30,781 nt of DNA from CAKQOE01 sp963627215 (GTDB lineage Bacteria; Bacillota; Clostridia; Peptostreptococcales; Anaerovoracaceae), in assembly GCA_963627215.1 (NCBI GenBank), contig CAVGAH010000007.1:1-30781 (forward strand), written 5' to 3'. A program made the translations under genes and the position numbers. Position 1 is the stretch's first letter. The number at the start of each line of letters is the position of its first letter. Shown one piece after another: positions 7,879 through 15,331 of this stretch. Below the pieces are notes generated by a model. That model was not told where the DNA came from. It did no database searches and was given only the letters and a program-made list of their open reading frames with translations.

Positions 7879-8175
7879 ATGAAAACGTGGAATGATTACA
7901 AAGACCATGTCAGAGCTGTTGATTCTGATGCTGCCGAAGATATAAATGAAATTGAAAATATTTCCTATATTATAAGCGCTATTATATCACAGCGCCATGA
8001 GTTAGGAATAAGCCAGCGCGAACTTGCATCTATGTGCAATATGCCTCAGTCCTCTGTTGCACGTATTGAATCTCTTCGCTCTACTCCTAATCTTGATACT
8101 TTACTAAAGATATTTCGGCAGCTTGGACTAAATCTTACTGTGACTAAATCAGAAACGAATCAATCCTCTATATAA
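7879..8175 (+). CDS. HigA-like antitoxin, XRE-family helix-turn-helix protein
   Basis: 98-residue partner of the toxin just upstream. An N-terminal acidic helix (residues 1-30) is followed by a Cro/CI-type helix-turn-helix, GISQRELASMCNMPQSSVARIE, with SLRSTPNLDTLLKIFRQLGL after it. It should bind and neutralise the toxin and repress their shared promoter. The start at 7879 follows a GGGGGAAAATAAT ribosome region inside the end of the toxin gene. A longer in-frame extension upstream overlaps the toxin and is rejected. It ends just before a shared terminator. Confidence 0.88.
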   Translation: MKTWNDYKDHVRAVDSDAAEDINEIENISYIISAIISQRHELGISQRELASMCNMPQSSVARIESLRSTPNLDTLLKIFRQLGLNLTVTKSETNQSSI

Positions 8176-8183
8176 GTTAGACT

Positions 8184-8250
8184 ATATAAAACACCGCAAC
8201 CCTCCTGCCGGAAGCTTTCGCTCCCCCGGCTGAAGGTACTGCGGTGTCTG
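8184..8250. terminator. Shared terminator between the antitoxin and the amine-oxidase cluster
   Basis: ACACCGCA (8191-8198) pairs with TGCGGTGT (8240-8247). Inside, GCCGG/CCGGC and GAGC-GAAA-GCTT (minus-strand reading) extend the fold with a GNRA loop. On the minus strand it is followed by TTTATAT, so it best ends the long minus-strand cluster. Confidence 0.7.
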
Positions 8251-8255
8251 TGGTT

Positions 8256-8265
8256 TTGTATACAA
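8256..8265. promoter_or_regulatory. TTGTATACAA palindrome, site 3
   Basis: Perfect 10-bp palindrome identical to the core of the two sites in the promoter region of the seven-gene cluster at 15081 and 15116. It lies 72 bp past the last gene of the cluster. Confidence 0.5.
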
Positions 8266-8337
8266 GCAGGAACCGGCGCGCTTTAGACATTTAAACGAGC
8301 TTTCTCTGCCGCCTGCGCGCCGTCTCTCCGGCCGGCC

Positions 8338-9477
8338 TTAGTAGAGGTAAGGCTCATCCCAGAGGTTGAGCTTCGTGCCTTTGCCCTCCTTTAGTGCCTT
8401 TTCGTAGAGCACCTTGCCCCATGCTACGTCCTCTACAGGCATGCCGCCGATAGAATAGAGTATGATCTGGTCATCGCTCTCGCGACCCGGAAGCCTTCCG
8501 CTCAGTATGCCGCCGATATCCTCCATCCTTGATTCGTCAAGCTTGCCTTCGTGTATCATGTCGGTAAACTTGCTGCCGAAAATGAACCACTTTTCAAATG
8601 TCGGATAAGGGTATTCCTCAGCCCATGTTTCATAAAGCTTTGTATTGTCAACGACGAGCTTCGTCTTCGGATCCATAATGAATTCTTCTGTAGTGTTGAG
8701 CGCGCCCATCGCGCATATAAGAGCGCCCGGCTTTATCCACTCAGGCTCTATCCACGGATAAGTCTCCTGACCGCCTGTAGGCGTCGAAGTCGCAAAGCTC
8801 ATGATATCAGAATCACGAACGCATTCCTCAAGAGTCTCGCACACGATAAAGTTCTTAAACTGCGGGCACTTTTCCTTTACGTACTCTATGCAGCGGTCTA
8901 TGGATGCGCGTCCTCTGCCCTTTATTTTCAGAGTATCGAGCGACGGTCTGAGCGCCGCGAATGTCTCAATAGTAACGTCATTTATAAATCCCGGGCCTAC
9001 GATGCCGAGCACCTTCGCATCCTCGCGAGCCAGCGCCTTTACGCCTGTGCCGGGAACTGCTGCAGTCCTGTAAGCGCTTATCAGGTTTGCCGACATATGA
9101 GCGAGCGGCGCTCCTGTTTCCTTGTCGTTCAGAGTCAGCATCAGTATAGAGCGAGGCAGCCCTTTTTCTCTGTTTTCGACATTTGAGCCGTACCATTTTA
9201 CGCCCGCTATGTCAAACTTTCCACCGAGATAAGCAGGCATAGCCATGAATCTTCTGTCCGGGCCATCCTTCGGCATGTTCGGGAACTCAGGCTCCTTCGG
9301 GAACTGTACCATGCAGCCGTGTGAATTGCCGCTCTCACCGCCCATGCGGTAATCGCCCGCATCCAGTGTCTTAAGCACATCCTCCATGCATTCAGTACAA
9401 GCTACTACGTCATTTACTCCGAGCTCAAGTAAGTCCTTTTCATTTAAATACAGAAAGTCGATCTTTGGATAAGCCAT
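8338..9477 (-). CDS. Ornithine cyclodeaminase / mu-crystallin family protein
   Basis: 379-residue NAD(P)-binding protein of the ornithine cyclodeaminase family, whose members act on amino acids or imines (cyclodeamination, imine reduction, opine or dehydroamino-acid chemistry). The nucleotide site is visible as VLGIVGPGFIND near residue 160, preceded by SAYRTAAVPGTGVKALA. CMVQFPKEPE and RRFMAMPAYLGG form the usual N-terminal substrate region. Relatives are sometimes labelled tyramine oxidase subunit B, but I see no proof of that activity. It has a GGAGGAAC ribosome site and is last in the cluster, after a PII gene. Its place beside an amine or amino-acid oxidase suggests it handles the imine or amino-acid substrate or product of that complex. 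Confidence 0.85.
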   Translation of the reverse strand: MAYPKIDFLYLNEKDLLELGVNDVVACTECMEDVLKTLDAGDYRMGGESGNSHGCMVQFPKEPEFPNMPKDGPDRRFMAMPAYLGGKFDIAGVKWYGSNVENREKGLPRSILMLTLNDKETGAPLAHMSANLISAYRTAAVPGTGVKALAREDAKVLGIVGPGFINDVTIETFAALRPSLDTLKIKGRGRASIDRCIEYVKEKCPQFKNFIVCETLEECVRDSDIMSFATSTPTGGQETYPWIEPEWIKPGALICAMGALNTTEEFIMDPKTKLVVDNTKLYETWAEEYPYPTFEKWFIFGSKFTDMIHEGKLDESRMEDIGGILSGRLPGRESDDQIILYSIGGMPVEDVAWGKVLYEKALKEGKGTKLNLWDEPYLY

Positions 9478-9542
9478 TTTATGTTCCTCCTTTAATATAT
9501 TACAATTTAATTTTTTAATACTTTCAATTAATATTTCATAAT

Positions 9543-9929
9543 TTATTTCTTGTACTGCAGCGCGTCATAATCAGTCTCTCCCGTGCGGACTCTTACGACC
9601 TTTGCGACTTCATATACAAATATCTTTCCGGCGCCGATTCTGTCTGATTTCAGTACCGACATTGCAGTGTCTATAACGTCCTGCACAGGTATCTCCGAAA
9701 CTATGACCTCTACCTTTGCCTTTGGGAGCAGGCTCATGTCTGCTACGGCGCCGCGGTAATGCGTTACTCCGCCATGCTGCGTTCCGCAGCCTTCTACGTG
9801 CGTCACTGTGATGCCCTGTATCCCGAGCTCGTTTAACGCTGCTTTCAGCGGAACGAGTTTGTCAGGGTTTATAATCATCGTTACATTGTACATTGCACAT
9901 GTTGCCGCTGTTTTTGCTGTTCCCGCCAT
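9543..9929 (-). CDS. PII family nitrogen-signalling protein with altered T-loop
   Basis: 128-residue GlnB/GlnK-like trimeric sensor that usually reads ATP/ADP and 2-oxoglutarate and plugs ammonium channels. The core (NVTMIINPDKLVPLKAAL, ITVTHVEG, the T-loop to LLPKAKVEVIV, IGAGKIFVYEV, VVRVRTGE) is complete, and 12 extra residues precede the usual start. The first ATG has the good AAGGAGGG site. In the T-loop Tyr58 matches the conserved Tyr46 of GlnB, but the uridylylated Tyr51 is replaced by Ala63, and the loop holds a cysteine and two histidines. Uridylylation at that residue is therefore impossible. It lies just downstream of the ammonium transporter gene, its likely partner. Confidence 0.93.
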   Translation of the reverse strand: MAGTAKTAATCAMYNVTMIINPDKLVPLKAALNELGIQGITVTHVEGCGTQHGGVTHYRGAVADMSLLPKAKVEVIVSEIPVQDVIDTAMSVLKSDRIGAGKIFVYEVAKVVRVRTGETDYDALQYKK

Positions 9930-10089
9930 TGTTTTTCCCTCCTTTAAATTTTCTGAATTTTTCCTATCATTATATATATCTGTTTGTGAGACATTTCCTG
10001 TCGTTCCCGGCGGAGCCGTTTTGCTTCCTGTTGGGTGGCTGGGCCACCGCCGGATGTTGCTATTATTAGTTCACTAATTCATTAATTCA
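9930..10089. other. Structured gap between amt and the PII gene
   Basis: CCGGCGG (10007-10013) pairs with CCGCCGG (10047-10053), enclosing GGTGGC-TGG-GCCACC (10034-10048). No T-run follows on the minus strand. It may set the ratio of channel to PII protein by processing or partial termination. Confidence 0.4.
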
Positions 10090-11319
10090 TTAATACTTTT
10101 CGGGGTACGCGATCATTCCGTGCTCTGTTATGTCAAGGCCGGCAAGCTCGATTTCCTCCGAAACTCTTATGCCTATCGTCTTTTTCAGGACGAATATTAT
10201 TATGCCGACGCATATAAATGTGAACGTCCATATGGATATCAGACCGATGAACTGTGACAGCAGCCTTCCGGCGCCGCCTCCGTAAAAAAGACCGTTCTCG
10301 GTAGACAGGAATCCCGGAAGGATGACACCGAGCGAGCCGCTCACGCCATGGAGCGATATCGCGCCTGCCACGTCGTCTACATGTAATTTATTGTCAACTA
10401 TCGAAACGCTTATCGTAAACATTATCGCCGCGATCACTCCGATGAGCATCGAGCCGAGATAGCTGACCTCCGCGACTCCCGTGCATACAGCGACGAGTCC
10501 TGCGAGAGCGCCGTTCATTGCGAGCGTCGGATCGGGCTTTCCGTACTTTATCCATGTGAAGAAAAGCGCCGTAAGTCCGCCCGCCGCGGCTGCAAATGTC
10601 GTTGTTACAGTCGTGTAAAGCGTTACATTGTCGAACGCCAGCTCCGAGCCGGGATTGAATCCGTACCAGCCAACCCAGAGGATGAAGCCGCCGAGCATCG
10701 CCATAGAAATGTTATGACCGGGTATTGCAACCGACTTTCCGTTCACGTACTTTCCGATGCGAGGACCTACGCCGATAGTGGCTACGAGCGCCGCTATGCC
10801 TCCGCACATGTGGACCGCGCCGGAACCGGCGAAATCAGTAAATCCGATCTGCGACAGCCAGCCGCCTCCCCATATCCAGTGGCCGATGACCGGGTAAACG
10901 ATACCTGTCATCAAAGCGCTGAGTATGAGATATGTGTTGAATTTGAATCTTTCTGCGACCGCGCCGGAAATGATAGTCGCTGTAGTCGCGCAGAACATCG
11001 TCTGGAAGAGCAGGTACACCTGCGGCGAAAGCGAGCCCTCAAGCCCCTGCCATACGCCGAGGTCCTGATTCAGTGGGTCGAGGAATCCGTTTATTCCTAT
11101 CAGCCCGTGCCAGTCGTCTCCGTACATGAAACCGAAGCCTATAAAATAGTAGACAAGCGCGCCTACGCAGAAATCGCAGAAATTTTTGAGCCATATATTG
11201 CATGCGTTCTTGCCTCTGGCGAATCCGCTCTCGCAGCAGGCGAAGCCCATCTGCATCATGAATACGAATACTGATGCGCACAGTACCCATATCGAGTTCA
11301 TCAAATAAGTTGTTCCCAT
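10090..11319 (-). CDS. amt: Ammonium transporter, Amt family
   Basis: 409-residue integral membrane protein with about 11 transmembrane helices that conducts ammonium or ammonia. The family signature DFAGSGAVHMCGG (residues 162-174) carries the first pore histidine, His170, and ISLHGVSGSLG the second, His324. The N-terminal helix holds FACCESGFARGKN. The chain ends in a cytosolic tail, EEIELAGLDITEHGM, typical of the part contacted by PII. The start has an AAGGAGGG ribosome site. It sits after the oxidase genes and before the PII gene. Many bacteria have glnK first, so this order is reversed. In this cluster it may take up ammonium or balance the ammonia released by deamination. Confidence 0.97.
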   Translation of the reverse strand: MGTTYLMNSIWVLCASVFVFMMQMGFACCESGFARGKNACNIWLKNFCDFCVGALVYYFIGFGFMYGDDWHGLIGINGFLDPLNQDLGVWQGLEGSLSPQVYLLFQTMFCATTATIISGAVAERFKFNTYLILSALMTGIVYPVIGHWIWGGGWLSQIGFTDFAGSGAVHMCGGIAALVATIGVGPRIGKYVNGKSVAIPGHNISMAMLGGFILWVGWYGFNPGSELAFDNVTLYTTVTTTFAAAAGGLTALFFTWIKYGKPDPTLAMNGALAGLVAVCTGVAEVSYLGSMLIGVIAAIMFTISVSIVDNKLHVDDVAGAISLHGVSGSLGVILPGFLSTENGLFYGGGAGRLLSQFIGLISIWTFTFICVGIIIFVLKKTIGIRVSEEIELAGLDITEHGMIAYPEKY

Positions 11320-11424
11320 TTTTATCCCTCCTTGTTTCGATTTATTTATTTATGTAATATTTACATGTGTCTGACCGGTATTTCTTAATCGTTTCTGAGG
11401 TTGTATAATGGAAAACCTCCACGC

Positions 11425-12564
11425 CTAGAATTTCGCTTTGAATCTGTCGTAATTAAGCGCCGAAACGTCTATCGTATGTGATTCGCCGTCAAGTATCAGC
11501 TCGCTGACAGCTATGCCCGTCGCAGGCGATATGCCGAAGCCGTGTCCGGAGAATCCGCACGCTATAGTCAGCCCCGGAACTTCCTTTATATTGTCTATGA
11601 CAGGTACTTTGTCCTTCGTCACGTCGTACCATCCGGCCCACGTTCTTACGACCTTTACATCTTTAAGTATCGGGAAATATTTTATGATACCTCTGCAGAG
11701 GCTAGGCGCTGTGAACGGGCTCGTTACGAATCTCGGCTTGTTTGACATAAACGGCTCCAGCCCGTCGTTTCCGCCCATTACGAACGAGCCGTGGTGCGAC
11801 TGGTGACCGTAAAAGTCAGCCTCTGCAGTTCCGAGCATCACAGGGAACATGTCCGGCTCCATTTCAGTTACCATTACTTCGTTGAGCTGGCGCTCCATCG
11901 GTATCTCTATGCCGACCGTATTTGCTATAGCTCTCGATTCCCAGCCTGCGCACAGCAATATCTGCTCGCCCTCGTAAATGCCGTCGTCTGTAACTACCAG
12001 ACGCGCTCTGCCTTTTATCTTTTTTATCTCGCTGACCGTTACTCCGCTTACGAAAGTCACGCCCATAGCGAGCGCCTTTCTGTAAAATCCGAGCGTCGTT
12101 TTAAGCGGGTTCGCATGCCCGTCAGTAGGACACCAGCTCGCGCTCGTTACCTCCTCCGACATGTACGGGCATATTTCGCGCGCCTCGTCGCCTGTTATCA
12201 TCTTTACGTCGAGGCCTGCGCTCGTTGATTTTTCAGTGTGCGCTATGAGCGTCTTTCTGTGCGCCTCTGTCTTGCCGAGTCGCAGATTGCCCTGCTGAGT
12301 GTACTCTACATCAGTACCGAGCTCTTCACCCAGAGTCGGCCATATATTTGATACGGCGTACATCGCAAGCGGCAGCTCGCGTATGTCTCTCGCCGACTGT
12401 CTTACGCCGCCCGCGTTCCTGCACGAGCCGCCGTTTCCTATTTCCTTTTTTTCAAGCACGAGAACGTCCTTCATGCCGCGCTTTGCAAGGTTGTACGCTG
12501 TGGCGCACGCTACTATTCCTCCGCCGATTATGATTACGGATGCAGTTCTTTTTTCCATGCTCAT
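11425..12564 (-). CDS. FAD-dependent amine/amino-acid oxidase subunit (HcnC / DAO family)
   Basis: Flavoprotein of the D-amino-acid-oxidase/glycine-oxidase superfamily, close in layout to HcnC and the small subunits of opine and sarcosine oxidases. The dinucleotide site is VIIIGGGIVACATAYNLAKRG near the N-terminus; SCRNAGGVRQS is the FAD-linked loop. The C-terminus has the conserved RTWAGWYDVTKDKVPVID and GFSGHGFGISPATG. The start at 12564 follows AGGTGA at good spacing. An upstream ATG at 12594, inside the preceding gene, lacks a site and would add 10 residues. It should oxidise a secondary amine or amino acid and pass electrons to the adjacent Fe-S and flavin subunits. The substrate cannot be read from sequence. 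Confidence 0.88.
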   Translation of the reverse strand: MSMEKRTASVIIIGGGIVACATAYNLAKRGMKDVLVLEKKEIGNGGSCRNAGGVRQSARDIRELPLAMYAVSNIWPTLGEELGTDVEYTQQGNLRLGKTEAHRKTLIAHTEKSTSAGLDVKMITGDEAREICPYMSEEVTSASWCPTDGHANPLKTTLGFYRKALAMGVTFVSGVTVSEIKKIKGRARLVVTDDGIYEGEQILLCAGWESRAIANTVGIEIPMERQLNEVMVTEMEPDMFPVMLGTAEADFYGHQSHHGSFVMGGNDGLEPFMSNKPRFVTSPFTAPSLCRGIIKYFPILKDVKVVRTWAGWYDVTKDKVPVIDNIKEVPGLTIACGFSGHGFGISPATGIAVSELILDGESHTIDVSALNYDRFKAKF

Positions 12565-12580
12565 ATCTTCACCTGCTTTC

Positions 12581-12910
12581 TTATTCATCGACATCCAGAA
12601 TGTCGTTTGAGAACGTCTCCATTACGACCGGCCTTGCCGGTGAGCGTCCCGTTATCATTCCGAGGTCGAGCACCGAACGTCCGAGCTCACGCGCTATTAT
12701 ATTCTGAACGTTCCTCTGGCATGTCTGCCCCTGACAGAGACCCATGCCCGTCCTGAGCCATCTCTTTATCTCGTTAGTAGTACGCATGCCCTCGTAGACC
12801 GCGCGGCGTATCTCGCCTTTCGTTATCTCCTCGCAGCGGCAGATGATCATATCGTCGTCAGGCATTTCAACGAATGGCTCTGTAGCTGCTGTTCTTATAA
12901 TTTTTGCCAT
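12581..12910 (-). CDS. BFD-like [2Fe-2S] electron-transfer protein
   Basis: 109-residue protein with the bacterioferritin-associated-ferredoxin cysteine pattern: Cys24-x-Cys26 in ICRCEE and Cys59 with Cys64 in GLCQGQTCQ. In oxidases of the Hcn/opine type this domain is often fused to the large flavoprotein; here it is a separate gene placed between the two flavoproteins. It probably carries electrons between them. It lies 24 bp after the HcnB-like gene, has a GGAGGATGG ribosome region, and its end is close to or overlaps the next gene depending on the start chosen. Confidence 0.9.
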   Translation of the reverse strand: MAKIIRTAATEPFVEMPDDDMIICRCEEITKGEIRRAVYEGMRTTNEIKRWLRTGMGLCQGQTCQRNVQNIIARELGRSVLDLGMITGRSPARPVVMETFSNDILDVDE

Positions 12911-12934
12911 AATGTTCCATCCTCCTTTGCTGCA

Positions 12935-14581
12935 CTAATGCTCAGCAGCGCCCGCGGCGTCACCGCCGCCACACTCATCCGCCTGCGCATATGCCTTGAA
13001 AAATCTTGCGCTGTTTACGTATTCGAGTGGGACTTTCATAGTAAGCACCGCTGTCTTGTCCATCGCCGGAGCCGTCCTGCATGAGACTACCTCTGCCTCG
13101 CACACCGGCTTTCCGCTCCTGTCGAGCGCAGTTCCTTTTGTTCCCTTTTCAGGATAAGGAAGGAATTCGTAAGGCAGGCCGACTGTAGCGTAGCCCGGCT
13201 CGTAATCCTCGTTTACCAGGAATATCGCCTGGCCCGAACATGCCGTTACGCACATCCCGCAGCCGCCGCACTTTGCTTCGTGGTTTATCTCAGGCAGTTT
13301 TACTATGTCCTTGTCCATCAGGATGCAGTTGAACGCGCACGCATCGCTGCACGGGTTACACGGGATGTTTTGCGTGCATTCTATTACGGGGTGTACGCCC
13401 TTTGCCTTGTACGATGCCGCCGGGAATGCTTTTAACTCTTCTTCCTTTATATATCCGTTTCTCAGCAGGCTTTCCGAAAGCGCGTAGCCCTCCTCGGTCG
13501 TCTTGATGTCAGTTCTTCCTTTATTTGCCACTGAGAAAAATCCCCCGCTCAGCATGTCGAGCGATTTCAGATTCGCATCAATAGACTTTTCAGCATCCTC
13601 TGCACTAATGTACCCTGCCTTTTCAGCCATCCTTGCGGCCGCCACGCGGCCCTGTATCATCGCCGCCGGAGCGCCGACTGCAGTTTCCTTTGCCGAGTCG
13701 CCGCAGCAGTAGATTCCCGGAACTGTTGTCTCGCCGTACTCATCGACTACTGTAACAGGAGATATCCTTCCGTCCTGCTCGCGGTACTCTACGAGACATC
13801 CGGCGTTTGAAGCGAGCTGGCTCATAGGCGTAAGGCCTACGGCAAGGAGTATAGTATCTACTTCTATTTCCTTTTCTGTTCCCGGTATCGCCTTAAAGTG
13901 CTCGTCCACCTCTGCTATGACTGCGCTTTCTACTCTTTCCTCGCCTCTTGCTTCTATTATCGTGTGGGAAGCGAGGAAGGGCGCGCCTGTTCTCGTTATC
14001 TTTGCTATATGAACGCCGTAGCCGCCGACTCTCGGCGCTGCGTCGAGCACTGCGACAAGCTCACATCCTACCTGCATTACCTGAAACGCTACTATCAGGC
14101 CTACGTTTCCTGAGCCGACTACCATTACCTTGTTGCCCGGCTTTACACCCTGCAGATGCATGAGCGCCTGTGAAGCTCCTGCTCCCATGACACCCGGCTT
14201 GTTCCAGCCCTTGAACGGTATCATGTTTTCCGCTGCGCCTGTTGCTATCACTATATTATCGCCTTTATAATGTCTTACCTCGTTGTCTATCTTTACGAGC
14301 ACTTCCTTCTGGTCGTATATTCCCATTACAGTCGCGTTCAGATATACCTTTACTCCGTATTCCTCCGCTTCTGCAAGTAGCTTCTGACCTATGCGGAATC
14401 CGCGCATCTTTGCGTCATGCTCCTTCGAGCCGAAAAACTTATGTATCTGCTTGAAAAGCTGTCCTCCCGGACCTGCGTTCTCGTCAAATACAGCTACCTG
14501 CATTCCTGCTTTTGCAGCCTCTATGGCTGCTGACAGGCCGGCCGGGCCGGCGCCTACTACTATTAATTCGTACCTTTTCAT
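12935..14581 (-). CDS. HcnB-like pyridine-nucleotide-disulfide flavoprotein with ferredoxin domain
   Basis: 548-residue large subunit. An FAD site, LIVVGAGPAGLSAAIEAA, opens the protein. A second Rossmann site, VMVVGSGNVGLIVAF, and the FAD-closing YCCGDSAK complete a two-dinucleotide fold. After residue 400 come two cysteine clusters, CTQNIPCNPCSDACAFNC and CGGCGMCVTACSG, suggesting one or two [4Fe-4S] clusters. This ferredoxin insert is not in classic HcnB and suits anaerobic electron transfer. The ATG at 14581 overlaps the stop of the upstream gene (TAATG) and has a GGGAGG site, so translation is probably coupled. The C-terminal tail, rich in Gly and Ala, is encoded by a palindrome, GCGGCG-TCAC-CGCCGC (12954-12969), as if a hairpin had been acquired at the gene end. 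Confidence 0.9.
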   Translation of the reverse strand: MKRYELIVVGAGPAGLSAAIEAAKAGMQVAVFDENAGPGGQLFKQIHKFFGSKEHDAKMRGFRIGQKLLAEAEEYGVKVYLNATVMGIYDQKEVLVKIDNEVRHYKGDNIVIATGAAENMIPFKGWNKPGVMGAGASQALMHLQGVKPGNKVMVVGSGNVGLIVAFQVMQVGCELVAVLDAAPRVGGYGVHIAKITRTGAPFLASHTIIEARGEERVESAVIAEVDEHFKAIPGTEKEIEVDTILLAVGLTPMSQLASNAGCLVEYREQDGRISPVTVVDEYGETTVPGIYCCGDSAKETAVGAPAAMIQGRVAAARMAEKAGYISAEDAEKSIDANLKSLDMLSGGFFSVANKGRTDIKTTEEGYALSESLLRNGYIKEEELKAFPAASYKAKGVHPVIECTQNIPCNPCSDACAFNCILMDKDIVKLPEINHEAKCGGCGMCVTACSGQAIFLVNEDYEPGYATVGLPYEFLPYPEKGTKGTALDRSGKPVCEAEVVSCRTAPAMDKTAVLTMKVPLEYVNSARFFKAYAQADECGGGDAAGAAEH

Positions 14582-14919
14582 TACAGCGTCGCCTCCCATT
14601 CTTCCTTAGTAAGTACTCCGTACTGCGTCTGTATTTCCATGCCCTCCTCAAGCGGAGTGATGCATGTTCTTACGTTAGGCTGACCGTTGACAATCATTAC
14701 GCAGTCTGTGCATCTGCCTATCGCGCAGAATATTCCGCGCGGCTTGTGCTCTTTCGCCGTGTAGCGGTGCGTCATTACGCCGGCGGCTTTCAGTGCCGCT
14801 GCTATCGAATCTCCCTCGTAACCTGTCATCTCCTTGCCGTCGAGGGTAAAATGGATGATCCTTCCTTTTTCGTACTTTTCGTAAGTACCGAGGATCGGGT
14901 GTTCTGATATTCTCATCAT
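14581..14919 (-). CDS. HcnA-like [2Fe-2S] ferredoxin-domain subunit
   Basis: 112-residue protein of the family that supplies the plant-type [2Fe-2S] centre of hydrogen-cyanide synthase, opine oxidase and proline-dehydrogenase complexes. FTLDGKEMTGYEGDSIAAAL is the ubiquitin-like fold, and the cluster ligands are Cys65, Cys70, Cys73 and Cys86 (GIFCAIGRCTDC and VRTC). It is first in the seven-gene cluster and has an AGGAAGG ribosome site. Its stop codon overlaps the start of the HcnB-like gene by one base. An intact complex would hold this subunit, the two flavoproteins and the BFD protein. Confidence 0.92.
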   Translation of the reverse strand: MMRISEHPILGTYEKYEKGRIIHFTLDGKEMTGYEGDSIAAALKAAGVMTHRYTAKEHKPRGIFCAIGRCTDCVMIVNGQPNVRTCITPLEEGMEIQTQYGVLTKEEWEATL

Positions 14920-15070
14920 GTCAGCCTTCCTTTCTCACATGCGATGCAAACAGCGATAAAACAAAACGGAGCAGTCATGAACGTCATTGTTCTGACCACC
15001 CCGTTGTAATCGCCTGTTATTATCTGTTGTGACTTTTTCTGTTTTTCCGTTTCCGGATTTTATGGTGCCT

Positions 15071-15099
15071 ATGTTACACTTTGTATACAATCCTGTCAA
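15071..15099 (-). promoter_or_regulatory. Promoter of the seven-gene oxidase/ammonium cluster
   Basis: A perfect TTGACA, a 17-nt spacer and TAACAT lie on the minus strand about 150 bp before the first gene. The spacer contains the palindrome TTGTATACAA, so a protein bound there would block RNA polymerase. Confidence 0.75.
15081..15090. promoter_or_regulatory. TTGTATACAA operator, site 1 (within the promoter spacer)
   Basis: Perfect 10-bp palindrome between the -35 and -10 boxes. The GTATAC core resembles operators of GntR-type regulators, but no such regulator is encoded in the window. Confidence 0.65.
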
Positions 15100-15112
15100 C
15101 ACGATTTTTAAA

Positions 15113-15128
15113 TTTTTGTATACAAAAA
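15113..15128. promoter_or_regulatory. TTGTATACAA operator, site 2 (upstream of the -35)
   Basis: A 16-bp perfect palindrome, TTTTTGTATACAAAAA, centred 35 bp from site 1 and just upstream of the -35 box. Two such sites on one promoter support cooperative repression. Confidence 0.65.
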
Positions 15129-15239
15129 CACGTTTTGATAAATACAATGTCTTTTTGTTTTTCTCAATAACAATTTTTCTAATATACTATTTTGCTTGAA
15201 TTTTTCTTTGTATTTTTGAATATACATTATTTTTTACGG

Positions 15240-15258
15240 ATCGTATGTAAAATACGAT
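15240..15258. promoter_or_regulatory. Inverted repeat just upstream of the sdaAB -35 box
   Basis: ATCGTAT and ATACGAT are perfect 7-bp arms around GTAAA, ending one base before TTGACA. The position suits an activator site or a repressor operator. The regulator is unknown. Confidence 0.5.
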
Positions 15259-15287
15259 TTGACATTTTGCTCGTCTGATGTTTTAAT
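15259..15287 (+). promoter_or_regulatory. Promoter of sdaAB-sdaAA
   Basis: A perfect TTGACA, a 17-nt spacer and TTTAAT lie 45 bp before the sdaAB start on the plus strand. Confidence 0.7.
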
Positions 15288-15331
15288 TTCATTAATAAAT
15301 TCGCACTTATCACAGACGGAGGAAGATATAT

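Larger units (their letters stand above)
14920..15331. other. Divergent regulatory region between the oxidase cluster and sdaAB
   Basis: This 412-bp gap holds promoters in both directions and at least three palindromic sites. The left part is a leader of about 145 nt with no clear structure. The middle, around 15130-15240, is very AT-rich. No gene is seen. Confidence 0.65.

Noticed and set aside
14536..14555. GCCGGC-CGG-GCCGGC palindrome as a further inserted element
   Set aside because: It encodes the conserved GAGPAGLS motif of the flavin site, so protein constraint and codon choice explain it.
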